The notes below the pieces were generated by a model, which did not search any database, was not told the DNA's origin, and saw only the letters and a list, made by a program, of their open reading frames with translations. Position numbers and translations under genes: made by a program. From Alphaproteobacteria bacterium (GTDB taxonomy: Bacteria > Pseudomonadota > Alphaproteobacteria > SHVV01): 64,000 nucleotides of DNA. Each line of letters begins with the position of its first letter. Position 1 is the stretch's first letter. The DNA lies in the NCBI GenBank assembly GCA_016869275.1, contig VGEO01000008.1, positions 1 through 64,000 on the forward strand, written 5' to 3'. Below, piece by piece: positions 1-8,095 of this stretch.

Positions 1-2716
1 ATTCGATGTCGACCCGGCCCTTCAGCGACGTCGTCGCCAGGTTGCGGACGATGGCGAGCCCGAGGCCGGACCCGCCCTGGCCGCGTCCCGTCGTGAAAAA
101 CGGCTCCCACACTTTCTTGAGGTCGGCCGCGGGGATGCCTTTGCCATAGTCGCGCACCGTTACGCGGTAGTTCTTGCCGCCGGCGGCGCGCTCGAGTTTG
201 ACTGTGACCTTGCCGCCCTCGCCCGGCGGGTAGGCGTAACGTTCGACATTGCCGATGAGGTTAAGAAAGATCTGGGTGTAGAAACCCGGATACCCGTCCC
301 ATGCGGCATCGCCGGCGATCGTGTTTTCAAGCTCGAGCTCGAGCTTGGCGAGGCGAGCCTTGATCGCGATCAGGCCGATCACTTCCTCGGTCAGCTTGAC
401 CAGATCGACCGTCTCGCGCGCTTCGCTCGCTTGGTGCACCGACAGATTCTTGAAGGCGCGGATCAGACGATCGGCGCGCGCCAGGTTGTCCTGGACCAGT
501 TTGGCGGCGTGGGCGAGGTCCTCGAGATCCTGCTTGGCGCGGTCGTCTTTCGCCAGTGTCGCCGCGCCGGCGGGGGTCAGCTGATCGGTGATCAGGCTGG
601 CGGCCTGGTTGGCGACGCCGATCGGCGTGTTGATCTCGTGGGCAACGCCCGCCACCATCTGGGTCACGAGGCGGTGGCGCTCGACCTCGCCCTCGGCGCG
701 CAGCCGTTCCTGGGCGAGGATGGCGTTGAAGTACTCGGTATTGGTCTCGCGAATTTTACCGCTCATGCCTACCATGAGATCGCCGAGGATGCGGGGTGAT
801 GACGACAGCAGCTTCATGAAATCGTCGCGCTCGATGATGAAGAAGCCGCAAACGCCGACCGCGACCGCGGTCGCCGACCGCGGCTCGCCGTCGATCAGCG
901 CGAGCTCGCCGAACACCATGCCGGGCCGCATCGTCGCCAGCGCGACTTCTTGACCGGCGGGATCGCGGCGCGACAGGCGAACCTCGCCCTTGATGACGAC
1001 GTAGAGCGCGTTCCCCGGATCGCCCTCGCGGAACAGCATCTGACCCGGGCGAGCGGCATCGTAGCGGCCGTTGGCGGCGAGCGAGGTCAAGGCCTCCGGC
1101 GTGAGGTCGGCGAAGATCGGGACTTGATGGAGCAGCTCCTCGATCGACGCCTTGTCCACGACCTCGGCGCCGGTCGGGACCGCTGTCCGCGGCCGGAACT
1201 CGACGAGACGGTCGAGCTCGGGCGCTTCCGACTGGAGGATGCCGCGGACGACCCGCTGCATCCAGATCAGGCAGGCGACCGCGATCGCGCCGAGCAGCAA
1301 CCAGCACGTCGCCCACACGCCGGTCGCATCGAGCAGATAACCGAACACCGGCGGCAGCACGAAGCCGCCGAGCGCGCCCAAGAGCCCGACCATGCCGGCC
1401 ACCGTGCCGACGTTGCCGGGAAAATAGTCGGGGATGAATTTGTAGACGCCCGACTTGCCGATGCCGGTGGCGATGCCGAACACGAGGACGAAGAACGCGA
1501 ACAGCCAAAGGTTCGCGGGGTAGTAGATGTTGGTGGTGCCGCGGGCGAGCAACTGGCCCTTGATCACCGTGTCGCCGCGGGCAACGACCGGTTCCTGCCA
1601 CGCGGTGATGCGGGGCAGCCACATCGTTCCGGTGTCGAGCGATGCCGGCTTCTTATCGACCGGCGGCGTCAGCCGATAGGTGAGGCCGGCCACGACGATC
1701 GCGTCGCGCGAGACCGATTCGACCGGGCCCGGCCGCATCGCCGTCACGCCGGCGCCGGGCGAGTCGATATCCATGCGCGGGATGGCGAGATAGACGCAAC
1801 TCAACGCCGAGATCAGAAACACCCAATACATCACCGCGCGGGCGCCGAAGCGATCGGACAGCCAACCGCCGATCGCCCGAATCGCTCCCGACGGCAAGCT
1901 GAACACGGAGGCGAGCAGTCCGGCGGTGATGATCGACACGTGGTAAACGTTCACGGTGTAGGGGATCAACCACTGGGCGATCGCCACGAACCCGCCGAAC
2001 ACCAGGAAGTAGTAGGCGCCGAACCGCCACACCCGCATGCTCTTGAGCGGTGCCATGCGCTCGGCGATCGACTGATTCGACGAAACGTCGATGCGCTCGC
2101 GGGTGAAAGCGAAAAAGATAACCGCCGCGGCGACGAGAACGGCGGCATATACCTTGGGCAGCGCGCGCCAACCCTCGGCGCTGGCCCCGCCGTCGGTCAG
2201 CCACACCAGGAGCGCCGGCGCCGCCAACGTCGTCAGAGCCGCGCCGGCGTTGCCCATGCCGAACACGCCGAGCGCCGTCCCTTTGTGCTCTTTCTTGAAC
2301 CACGCCGCGACATAGCCGACGCCGACCGCAAATCCGCCGCCGGCGATACCGAATCCAAGTCCGGCCAGCAGGAAGTGGGCGTAGGTCTCGGCCTGCGACA
2401 TGAGAAAGAGCGGTACCGCCGACACCAACATAACCAGCGTGAGGACCAGCCGCCCGCCGTAAAGATCGGTCGCGACCCCGAGCGGCACGCGCGTGATCGA
2501 ACCGGTCAGGAACGGAACCGCGAGCAGCCATCCGACTTCGGCGCGCGTGAACGAGAAAATCCCGGCGGTCACGAGGTAGGTGACCAGCACGCCGTTGATC
2601 ACCCAGCAGGCGAAACACACCAGAAACGCGAGGGTGCTCAAGAACAACGCGGTCAACGCCGCCCGGCGCTCTTCGCGCGCCAGGCCCGTCGCTACCGTTA
2701 CCGTGTCGGAGGCCAT
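1..2716 (-). CDS. NarK-type nitrate/nitrite MFS transporter fused to cNMP-binding domain and histidine kinase (partial)
   Basis: One uninterrupted frame of 905 visible codons; I checked every codon and found no stop, and the C-terminus lies beyond the left edge. Residues 1-490 are a 12-TM NNP-family (NarK) transporter: FSLPSGAIRAIGGWLSDRFG and KFIPDYFPGNVGTVAG (about 426-441) are the nitrate/nitrite porter signatures. A loop of about 90 residues (313-402) interrupts the second half. Residues 526-650 form a CRP-like cyclic nucleotide-binding domain (DPGNALYVVIKGEV, VFGELALIDGEPRSATAVA). Then come a DHp helix with H693 in GVAHEINTPIG, an N-box (NLIGN, 819) and the F/G box WEPFFTTGRGQGGSGLG (870). 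The cytosolic C-terminal tail expected of an MFS fits cytosolic sensor domains. The start ATG lies 36 bp after the response regulator, its probable partner. The likely role is to couple nitrate/nitrite transport or binding to phosphorylation; this is inferred. Confidence 0.93.
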   Translation of the reverse strand, partial: MASDTVTVATGLAREERRAALTALFLSTLAFLVCFACWVINGVLVTYLVTAGIFSFTRAEVGWLLAVPFLTGSITRVPLGVATDLYGGRLVLTLVMLVSAVPLFLMSQAETYAHFLLAGLGFGIAGGGFAVGVGYVAAWFKKEHKGTALGVFGMGNAGAALTTLAAPALLVWLTDGGASAEGWRALPKVYAAVLVAAAVIFFAFTRERIDVSSNQSIAERMAPLKSMRVWRFGAYYFLVFGGFVAIAQWLIPYTVNVYHVSIITAGLLASVFSLPSGAIRAIGGWLSDRFGARAVMYWVFLISALSCVYLAIPRMDIDSPGAGVTAMRPGPVESVSRDAIVVAGLTYRLTPPVDKKPASLDTGTMWLPRITAWQEPVVARGDTVIKGQLLARGTTNIYYPANLWLFAFFVLVFGIATGIGKSGVYKFIPDYFPGNVGTVAGMVGLLGALGGFVLPPVFGYLLDATGVWATCWLLLGAIAVACLIWMQRVVRGILQSEAPELDRLVEFRPRTAVPTGAEVVDKASIEELLHQVPIFADLTPEALTSLAANGRYDAARPGQMLFREGDPGNALYVVIKGEVRLSRRDPAGQEVALATMRPGMVFGELALIDGEPRSATAVAVGVCGFFIIERDDFMKLLSSSPRILGDLMVGMSGKIRETNTEYFNAILAQERLRAEGEVERHRLVTQMVAGVAHEINTPIGVANQAASLITDQLTPAGAATLAKDDRAKQDLEDLAHAAKLVQDNLARADRLIRAFKNLSVHQASEARETVDLVKLTEEVIGLIAIKARLAKLELELENTIAGDAAWDGYPGFYTQIFLNLIGNVERYAYPPGEGGKVTVKLERAAGGKNYRVTVRDYGKGIPAADLKKVWEPFFTTGRGQGGSGLGLAIVRNLATTSLKGRVDIE

Positions 2717-2752
2717 GGGATGCGGGAAGGATACGAAGCGGGACCGAACCGG

Positions 2753-3685
2753 CTAGACGGCGATGACGTCGACTTTGTCGTCGCCGGCGAGGAGTTTTTC
2801 CGCGACCGTCGAGTAGATCGCGTTGCCGGCATGAGCCGCCAGCAGACCGAGCGCGGTCTGCGCGAGACCGTCGGCCGTGGTCTCGCTCAAGAACAGCCAA
2901 CCGGAGCCCAACTCGCGCGGCGCGCGCAGCGGTACCAGGACTCCGTCGGCGTAGGTGCGGGGCCCGTCGCCCGCGCGCGCGACGCGGTCGCGATCGATGC
3001 GCGTGCGGCACTCCTCGGCCAGCGCGGCGGCCGTGCGCGCATCGCGCCCGCTCGCCAAATGGATGAAGTAGCGTTGCGGGTTTCCGGCCTGCTCGAAGGT
3101 ATTGAGCTCAACGACACCCAGCGGAGCCGGACACACCTCGAGCGCCGCTTCCAACACCCGCGAGAGCGTCGCCGGGAGCGGATCGTAGGAGTGGAGTGCG
3201 AGCGTTCGTTGGTGGATGACCGCCAGGTAGTGGCGGTAGCGTTCGAGCTCGACCAGCTCCTGCCAGCTTTTCAAGGCGGCCCGAACCGCTGAATAGAGGC
3301 GGGTCGAGGTGAGTTCCGCCTTCGGCAGATAGCCGTCGATGTCGTAGCTTTCGATCGTCTGCTTCTCGGGCGCCTGCCCCGGTTGTCCGGTCCGCAGCAG
3401 GATTCGCACCGTGCGGTTGCCGAGCGCGGTCCGAATTTCGCGGCACGCGTCGAGCCCCGCGGTGTCTTTTTCCATCACCACGTCGAGCAGGATGACGGCG
3501 ATGTCGGGATGGGTCCGCATCGTTTCGACGGTCTCCTGGCCCGAACGCGCCGACACCAGTTCGATGTCGCGGCCGTCGAACTTCATGCCCTTGAGGCTCA
3601 GCCGGGTGACGGCATGAACATCCGGCTCATCGTCGACGACCAGAACTCGAAACTTGTCCGGCAACTTGTGCACGATCGATGCCAC
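2753..3685 (-). CDS. Response regulator, REC plus DUF3369-like domain
   Basis: 310 residues. Residues 10-135 are a receiver domain with the acidic pair D18/D19, phospho-acceptor D68 (ILLDVVM), T99 and K122 (YLPKAEL). The remainder (about 140-310) resembles the DUF3369/GAF-like module that usually sits between REC and an HD-GYP or similar output domain. Here no HD-GYP, EAL, GGDEF or DNA-binding domain follows, so the output is either the GAF-like module itself or another protein. It is transcribed just ahead of the transporter-kinase with 36 bp between them, so the two form one operon and almost certainly a sensor/regulator pair. Confidence 0.88.
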   Translation of the reverse strand: MASIVHKLPDKFRVLVVDDEPDVHAVTRLSLKGMKFDGRDIELVSARSGQETVETMRTHPDIAVILLDVVMEKDTAGLDACREIRTALGNRTVRILLRTGQPGQAPEKQTIESYDIDGYLPKAELTSTRLYSAVRAALKSWQELVELERYRHYLAVIHQRTLALHSYDPLPATLSRVLEAALEVCPAPLGVVELNTFEQAGNPQRYFIHLASGRDARTAAALAEECRTRIDRDRVARAGDGPRTYADGVLVPLRAPRELGSGWLFLSETTADGLAQTALGLLAAHAGNAIYSTVAEKLLAGDDKVDVIAV

Positions 3686-3758
3686 GTCTTCCTCCGAGGA
3701 ACCGGCGGCCCGTTACCACCGCCACGCAGCATGCGAACGTAACGCTGCAAGGTCTAAT

Positions 3759-3772
3759 TACTCTAAAGAGTA
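3759..3772. promoter_or_regulatory. Inverted repeat upstream of the two-component operon
   Basis: TACTCTaaAGAGTA is a perfect 6-bp dyad in an AT-rich island within GC-rich DNA, 74-87 bp upstream of the response-regulator ATG. It could be an operator, or part of the promoter, of the response regulator/transporter-kinase operon. No protein can be assigned. Confidence 0.35.
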
Positions 3773-3836
3773 GTAACGCGGCCGTGAAGCCGGCGAAAGT
3801 GGTAGCCGGTCGGTCGATCGTGTCCGGAACGGCACC

Positions 3837-4175
3837 TCAGTCGGCCGCGATCTCGACCGGGAGCCCCTCGCCCCACCCGTACTTTTCCTGCATCAACCGC
3901 TGGGCCATAGCGTAGCGGTCGGCATCGCGCGCGGGGTCGAGCACGGTGGCCGTGGCGCCGAACGTCGCCGCCGCGATCCGGACCCGCACCTGCGGCGTCC
4001 GTTCGATGTTCCGTAACCAGTTGGCGTTGCGGTGCCCTTCGGCCAGCACGTAATAGCGATCGCCCGCGGCAACGAACCAAATCTCGATCTCGCGCGGCAG
4101 GCCGGTCTTGCGTCCGACCGTAGTGAGATAGAGAAACTTCTCGGCCGCAAGCCCGGTTGAGGCGGTCGCGGCCAA
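3837..4175 (-). CDS. Deazaflavin-dependent nitroreductase family (split-barrel) protein
   Basis: About 112 residues starting at TTG, 20 bp after the Rieske gene stop; the start is uncertain because no ATG is available. The segment LTTVGRKTGLPREIEIWFV, followed by the GDRYYVLAEG and NANWLRNIERTPQVRV strands, is the hallmark of the Ddn/PF04075 split beta-barrel family, which typically binds F420 or related flavins and is about 120-150 residues long. It is the last gene of the amidohydrolase-Rieske operon. It could supply reduced cofactor or reduce a nitro/quinone intermediate. Whether this organism makes F420 cannot be judged from the window. Confidence 0.75.
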   Translation of the reverse strand: MAATASTGLAAEKFLYLTTVGRKTGLPREIEIWFVAAGDRYYVLAEGHRNANWLRNIERTPQVRVRIAAATFGATATVLDPARDADRYAMAQRLMQEKYGWGEGLPVEIAAD

Positions 4176-4195
4176 CGGCTGCCCTTGGGCGGTCG

Positions 4196-5569
4196 CTAGG
4201 AGAGCAGCGGCTGGATCGCAAGCGGCGGCAGCTCGCCCCGGCGCATCGCCGCCGCCGGCGAGCCTTGCGAGGAGCGTTCGAACACCGCGCGCATCGCCGC
4301 CTTCAAGATCGCGCAGTTCTCGGCCTCGGTGCGACCCTTCGGCCAGCGCTTGACGGTCTCGTTGGCGTGGGTCGCGACTTCGCCGGTGGCCCGGATCAGA
4401 CCCTTGGGGTCGGCGCCGCGCGCGGCCGTCTCGATACCGTCGCGCAGCATCCGGCGCATCATCGCCACGCCCTTGTCGGACGAGGCCAAGTGCTCGTTGG
4501 CATGGCGCGCGATCGGGCGCTGCGACACCTGCGCGTCGTAGTCGCCGGGATAGCGCTGGCGTTCCTCGTAGGGGCGGTCGCCATAGTTCGAGCGCGTCCC
4601 CGGGATTGCGTTCGAGAGGTAATCATTGACGCCCTGGCGCGGATAGAAAATGTAGGCGAACTCGGTCGTGGTCTCGTCGTCGACCGGAACCCGCCAGCGG
4701 CAAATGAGCGGGAGCGACGCGATCTCGTCGGCGCCGTCGGCGTAGACCGGCGGCAACACCGGCGTCTGGCACACCAGCGCGATATTGGGGCAGATGTACT
4801 CCATCGACCGGATCCACACCGAGTCGCCGACCCAGCGCGCCTCCTCGCAGAGGATCCCGATCGGCGTCTCGAACCATTCGGGCTCGCCCAAATCGAGCAG
4901 TTCGGTCACTTCGCGCCCGGTCTTGTCGCGGAATTGAACGCCCGAGATACGCGCATGCAGGAACGGCTCGTGCACCTGGTCGACCACGTTGTCCATGATC
5001 TGCAGCCAATTGCACGGCTTGACGTTGCCCGTGATCGTCGGTTCGCCGTGGCCGACCACCATGCCGGCTTGGTCGATGATGTCGAAGGCCGGGAGCGGCG
5101 GCTTCATTTCCGGCGGTCCCATGTAAGCGAAGGCGAGGCCGTGGCGTTCGATCACCGGGTAGGCGCCCTGACAGAGCTTGCCGACATAGGGGCTCGATAC
5201 CGGTTCGGCCGGCGCTTCGAGCAGCGTGCCGTCGATGTCGTAGAGCCAGCCGTGGTAGCAGCAGCGCAGTCCACGCGCCTCGACCTTGCCGTATTCGAGC
5301 GAGGTACCGCGGTGCGTGCAGTGCCGGTGCAGGAGCCCGAGGCGGCCCGATCGGTCGCGAAAGAGGACGAGGTCCTCGCCGAGGATGCGGAGCGCGATCG
5401 GACGATCGTCGAGCCGCACCGACTGTGCGACCGGGTGCCAGAACCGGCGTAAGTACTCGCCGCCCGGCGTGCCCGGACCGACGCGCTGCAGGTCGTCGTC
5501 GATCGGCGGCACCGCCGCCTGGCGATAGCCGCCGTAGGGAACCGAGAGGAACCGACCCTTCCGCGCCAT
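4196..5569 (-). CDS. Rieske [2Fe-2S] aromatic ring-hydroxylating oxygenase (phthalate 4,5-dioxygenase type)
   Basis: 457 residues. The Rieske cluster ligands are C84/H86 (CTHRGTSLEYG) and C103/H106 (CCYHGW). The mononuclear iron site is in NWLQIMDNVVDQVHEPFLH with H200 and H205. The length and CCYHGW motif match the phthalate-4,5-dioxygenase/vanillate-demethylase-type alpha subunits, which act with a separate reductase not seen here. It lies 12 bp after the amidohydrolase gene in the same operon. The gene at 58979 is a clear paralogue sharing the GTPxGEFLRRxW and RGTSLEYG blocks. The substrate is unknown, probably an aromatic acid or ether. Confidence 0.9.
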   Translation of the reverse strand: MARKGRFLSVPYGGYRQAAVPPIDDDLQRVGPGTPGGEYLRRFWHPVAQSVRLDDRPIALRILGEDLVLFRDRSGRLGLLHRHCTHRGTSLEYGKVEARGLRCCYHGWLYDIDGTLLEAPAEPVSSPYVGKLCQGAYPVIERHGLAFAYMGPPEMKPPLPAFDIIDQAGMVVGHGEPTITGNVKPCNWLQIMDNVVDQVHEPFLHARISGVQFRDKTGREVTELLDLGEPEWFETPIGILCEEARWVGDSVWIRSMEYICPNIALVCQTPVLPPVYADGADEIASLPLICRWRVPVDDETTTEFAYIFYPRQGVNDYLSNAIPGTRSNYGDRPYEERQRYPGDYDAQVSQRPIARHANEHLASSDKGVAMMRRMLRDGIETAARGADPKGLIRATGEVATHANETVKRWPKGRTEAENCAILKAAMRAVFERSSQGSPAAAMRRGELPPLAIQPLLS

Positions 5570-5581
5570 CGCGGGACGCCC

Positions 5582-7003
5582 TTACTCGGCGGCGAACGCC
5601 TGGAGGCGCGAGGCCTCGGCCAACGCCTTGACGAACTTCTGGTCGTAGATCTCCTGCCACATGCGGTAGGAGAAATCCTGCTCCTGGCGATAATTGATCG
5701 CCGGCGGCCGGCTCTTGATGCGCTCGCCCGCCTTGTAGACCGTGAGCTTCGACTTATCGAGCAGCACGTCGATTTGGCTCAAAGGGTCGCCGTCGACCGC
5801 GAGGATGTCGGCGTAGCGGCCCTTTTCGAGCGCGCCGAACTTGTGGCCGCCCGGCATGAACTGGGCGTTCAAGGAGGTGGCGCCCTTCAGGATGTCGCAG
5901 GTCTTCATACCGACATGCTTGTGGAGGAGCACGAGTTCGAGCGCATTCCACTCGCCGACCGGGCAGACCGCGAAGCCGGAGTCGCTGCCGACCATGATCG
6001 GAACCCCGGCTTCGTAAGCGCGTTTGGCCGCGGCGATCGCACCCTTCCACTCCGAGCGGCCGAGATCCGAGCGGGCGCCGTGACCGTCCCATTCGGGGTG
6101 GCGGGGATCGCGCAAGCGGCCCGCGGTCGAGGCGCCCATACCGTGGCCGTCGGTCTGCTGGGTGAACGAATAGCGATTGTGGATGATGACGAGCGAGGGA
6201 CAGATCGTGACGTTGTTGTCGATCACCGCCTGGAGCGAGGCGTCGTCCTGCCACGAGAAGTGGTAGATGACGTCGGCACCGGCCTTGGCGGCGGTCTCGG
6301 CGCCGCTCTGTCCCTTGGAGTGCGCGATCACGCGCTTGCCGAGCCGGTGGGCTTCGCCGAACAGCGCCTTGGTCTCGTCGAGCCGCATCGAGGCGGCAAG
6401 TCCGCCTTTGGTGTCGACCGCGCTGCCATCGAGCGCGAACTTGAAGAAGTCGACACCGTCCTTGGCGAACGAGCGCACGATCTCGATGCCGTTGTCGATC
6501 GAGTCGACATGGGCATAGACCGCGGTCGGATTGTTGATCCAGGTCGGATAGAACGCGGTGTAGCCCTGGTAGTTGCCGATGAACGGTCCCGAGGCGCAGA
6601 CGCGCGGGCCCTCGAACATGCCGGCGTTGATCGCATCGCGTACCGCGATCATGGTGCGGCCGGTGCAGCCGGGATCGATCACGCCGGTAAACCCGGCGTG
6701 CAGCAGGCGCTGGCCCCAGATCAGCGCACGAAGCGCGCGGAACTCCAACGGTGCATAGAGATCGATGTCCTCAAGCGTCTGGGTACCGCCGAAGGTGAGA
6801 TGGGTGTGGGCATCGATCAGCCCCGGCATCACGAAGGCGCCGCTATGGTCGATGACCTTATCGCGCGCACCCGGCGGCGGCGCCGCGGCGGTCGGACCGA
6901 CATAGGCGATGATGCCGTCGTCATCGACGATGACGGTCTGGTCCTTGCGCGCCGTGTCCTCGAGCCCGGTAAACAGGCGGCCGCATTTGATTCGTTTGGA
7001 CAT
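5582..7003 (-). CDS. Amidohydrolase family metal-dependent hydrolase
   Basis: 473 residues from the ATG at 7003, which is preceded by GGGAGGGG; an in-frame ATG at 7051 lacks such a site. This is a PF01979-type TIM-barrel hydrolase with an N- and C-terminal composite beta domain. Metal-site elements are DAHTHLTFGG (HxH), FFKFALDG (candidate carbamylated lysine), VIAHSKG, IYHFSW and GSDSGF (aspartate). The substrate cannot be named; relatives include imidazolonepropionase-like and Xaa-Pro dipeptidase-like enzymes. It is the first gene of the operon continuing into the Rieske oxygenase and the nitroreductase-fold protein, so it may process an amide or lactone linked to the same aromatic substrate. 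Confidence 0.88.
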   Translation of the reverse strand: MSKRIKCGRLFTGLEDTARKDQTVIVDDDGIIAYVGPTAAAPPPGARDKVIDHSGAFVMPGLIDAHTHLTFGGTQTLEDIDLYAPLEFRALRALIWGQRLLHAGFTGVIDPGCTGRTMIAVRDAINAGMFEGPRVCASGPFIGNYQGYTAFYPTWINNPTAVYAHVDSIDNGIEIVRSFAKDGVDFFKFALDGSAVDTKGGLAASMRLDETKALFGEAHRLGKRVIAHSKGQSGAETAAKAGADVIYHFSWQDDASLQAVIDNNVTICPSLVIIHNRYSFTQQTDGHGMGASTAGRLRDPRHPEWDGHGARSDLGRSEWKGAIAAAKRAYEAGVPIMVGSDSGFAVCPVGEWNALELVLLHKHVGMKTCDILKGATSLNAQFMPGGHKFGALEKGRYADILAVDGDPLSQIDVLLDKSKLTVYKAGERIKSRPPAINYRQEQDFSYRMWQEIYDQKFVKALAEASRLQAFAAE

Positions 7004-7027
7004 CGTCCCCTCCCGTGGGTCGTTTCG

Positions 7028-7055
7028 ATTGTAGACCAGGGCGGTCGGCAAGCAA
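7028..7055 (-). promoter_or_regulatory. Candidate sigma70 promoter for the amidohydrolase operon
   Basis: On the minus strand TTGCTT (7055-7050) and TACAAT (7033-7028) are separated by 16 bp, 25 bp upstream of the amidohydrolase start. It was found by eye in the divergent 163-bp intergenic region. Confidence 0.4.
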
Positions 7056-7100
7056 GGCCGGCGCCGGCGGCGCCCGAGTGGCGCCGCCGCCCGATCGTCC

Positions 7101-7106
7101 TATAAT
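7101..7106 (+). promoter_or_regulatory. Candidate -10 box (TATAAT) for the lyase/hydratase operon
   Basis: A consensus TATAAT lies 60 bp upstream of the start at 7167 in an otherwise GC-rich region. No good -35 is visible 16-18 bp upstream, so activator dependence is possible. Confidence 0.4.
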
Positions 7107-7166
7107 CGCGCCGGCGAAGCGGCGACCGATCGCGAACGCGTCGCAACCGCCAGGGAGGGTGATCGT

Positions 7167-8081
7167 ATGCCCAAGCAGATCAAAGTCGCGCGCCGGCTCC
7201 GTCAACTATTGAAGCGTGACAAACCGATCTTGTTCGCCGGCGTCTACGACGCGCTGTCGGCGCGGATCGCCGAGCGCGCCGGGTTCGACGGCGTCTGGGT
7301 GTCGGGCTACGCGGTCGCGGCCACCCTGCTCGGCACGCCCGATATCGGCCTGGTCACGCTCTCGGAGATGGTCGAGCGCGCGCGCCACATCGCCCGCGCT
7401 GTCGACATCCCGGTCGTGGTCGACGGCGAGGTCGGCTACGGCAACGCGCTCAACGTCATGCGCACGGTGCAAGAGTTCATCGACGCCGGCGCCGTCGGCA
7501 TGCAGCTCGGCGACGAAGCGCAGGAGACCTGCCCCTATCTCGGCATGCCGACCAAGATCCTCGATCTGCAGGAAGCGGTCCTCAAGATCAAGGCGGCGAT
7601 CGATGCGCGGGGCGATGGCGACTTCTTGATCTTTTCTTCGCCGCAACACGGCCTCGATCGCGCCGTTGCCTATGCCAAGGCCGGCGCCGACGGCGTCTTG
7701 ATGCCGCGCGTCTACATCGCCGGCGACAACCCCGATCCCAAGTGGGTCAAGGCGCTGAAAGAGGTGCGCAAGGCGGGCGCGGCGCCGGTCGCCATCAACA
7801 CGCCGTTCATCGAGCCCGTCACCAACGATCGGCTCGCCAAGGCCGGCTACAAGGTGATCGTGTGCGCGGTCGAGAACCTCTATGCCTCGGCCAAGGTCCA
7901 GGCCGACCTCTGGCGCGAGTACATGACCAAGGGCACGACCAAGGGCTTCGCCAACCGCATGTACACCAAGCAGGACGAGTTCCTGCCGCTCGTCAACGAG
8001 GCCTCGTTCCACCGCGCCGCCAAGGAGTTCCTCACCGCCGACTACGTCGAGATCGAGGAACGCAAGCGTTTCGCCCGCTAG
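7167..8081 (+). CDS. Isocitrate lyase/PEP mutase superfamily protein with altered active site
   Basis: 304 residues, ATG preceded by CAGGGAGGG. The N-terminal fold (FAGVYDALSARIAERAGFDGVWVSGYAVA, VDGEVGYGN, LNVMRTVQEFIDAGAVGMQL) is that of the oxaloacetate decarboxylase/methylisocitrate lyase/PEP mutase superfamily, which cleaves or forms bonds next to a carboxylate using Mg2+. The key sites differ from the usual ones. The DxD metal motif reads D86-G-E88, the KKCGH catalytic loop reads TCPY (121-124), and the ARTD strand reads IFSSPQ. It may be a lyase with new chemistry or a non-standard decarboxylase. It is followed 14 bp later by a LeuC-like hydratase, suggesting hydration and then C-C cleavage of a dicarboxylate. 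Confidence 0.82.
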   Translation: MPKQIKVARRLRQLLKRDKPILFAGVYDALSARIAERAGFDGVWVSGYAVAATLLGTPDIGLVTLSEMVERARHIARAVDIPVVVDGEVGYGNALNVMRTVQEFIDAGAVGMQLGDEAQETCPYLGMPTKILDLQEAVLKIKAAIDARGDGDFLIFSSPQHGLDRAVAYAKAGADGVLMPRVYIAGDNPDPKWVKALKEVRKAGAAPVAINTPFIEPVTNDRLAKAGYKVIVCAVENLYASAKVQADLWREYMTKGTTKGFANRMYTKQDEFLPLVNEASFHRAAKEFLTADYVEIEERKRFAR

Positions 8082-8095
8082 CCGCGGAGAGGGAT

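Noticed and set aside
950..3292. Plus-strand open frame of 780 codons
   Set aside because: It lies antisense to the transporter-kinase and response regulator, is rich in R/H/D/E/Q repeats typical of a GC-skewed mirror frame, and has no recognisable domain.
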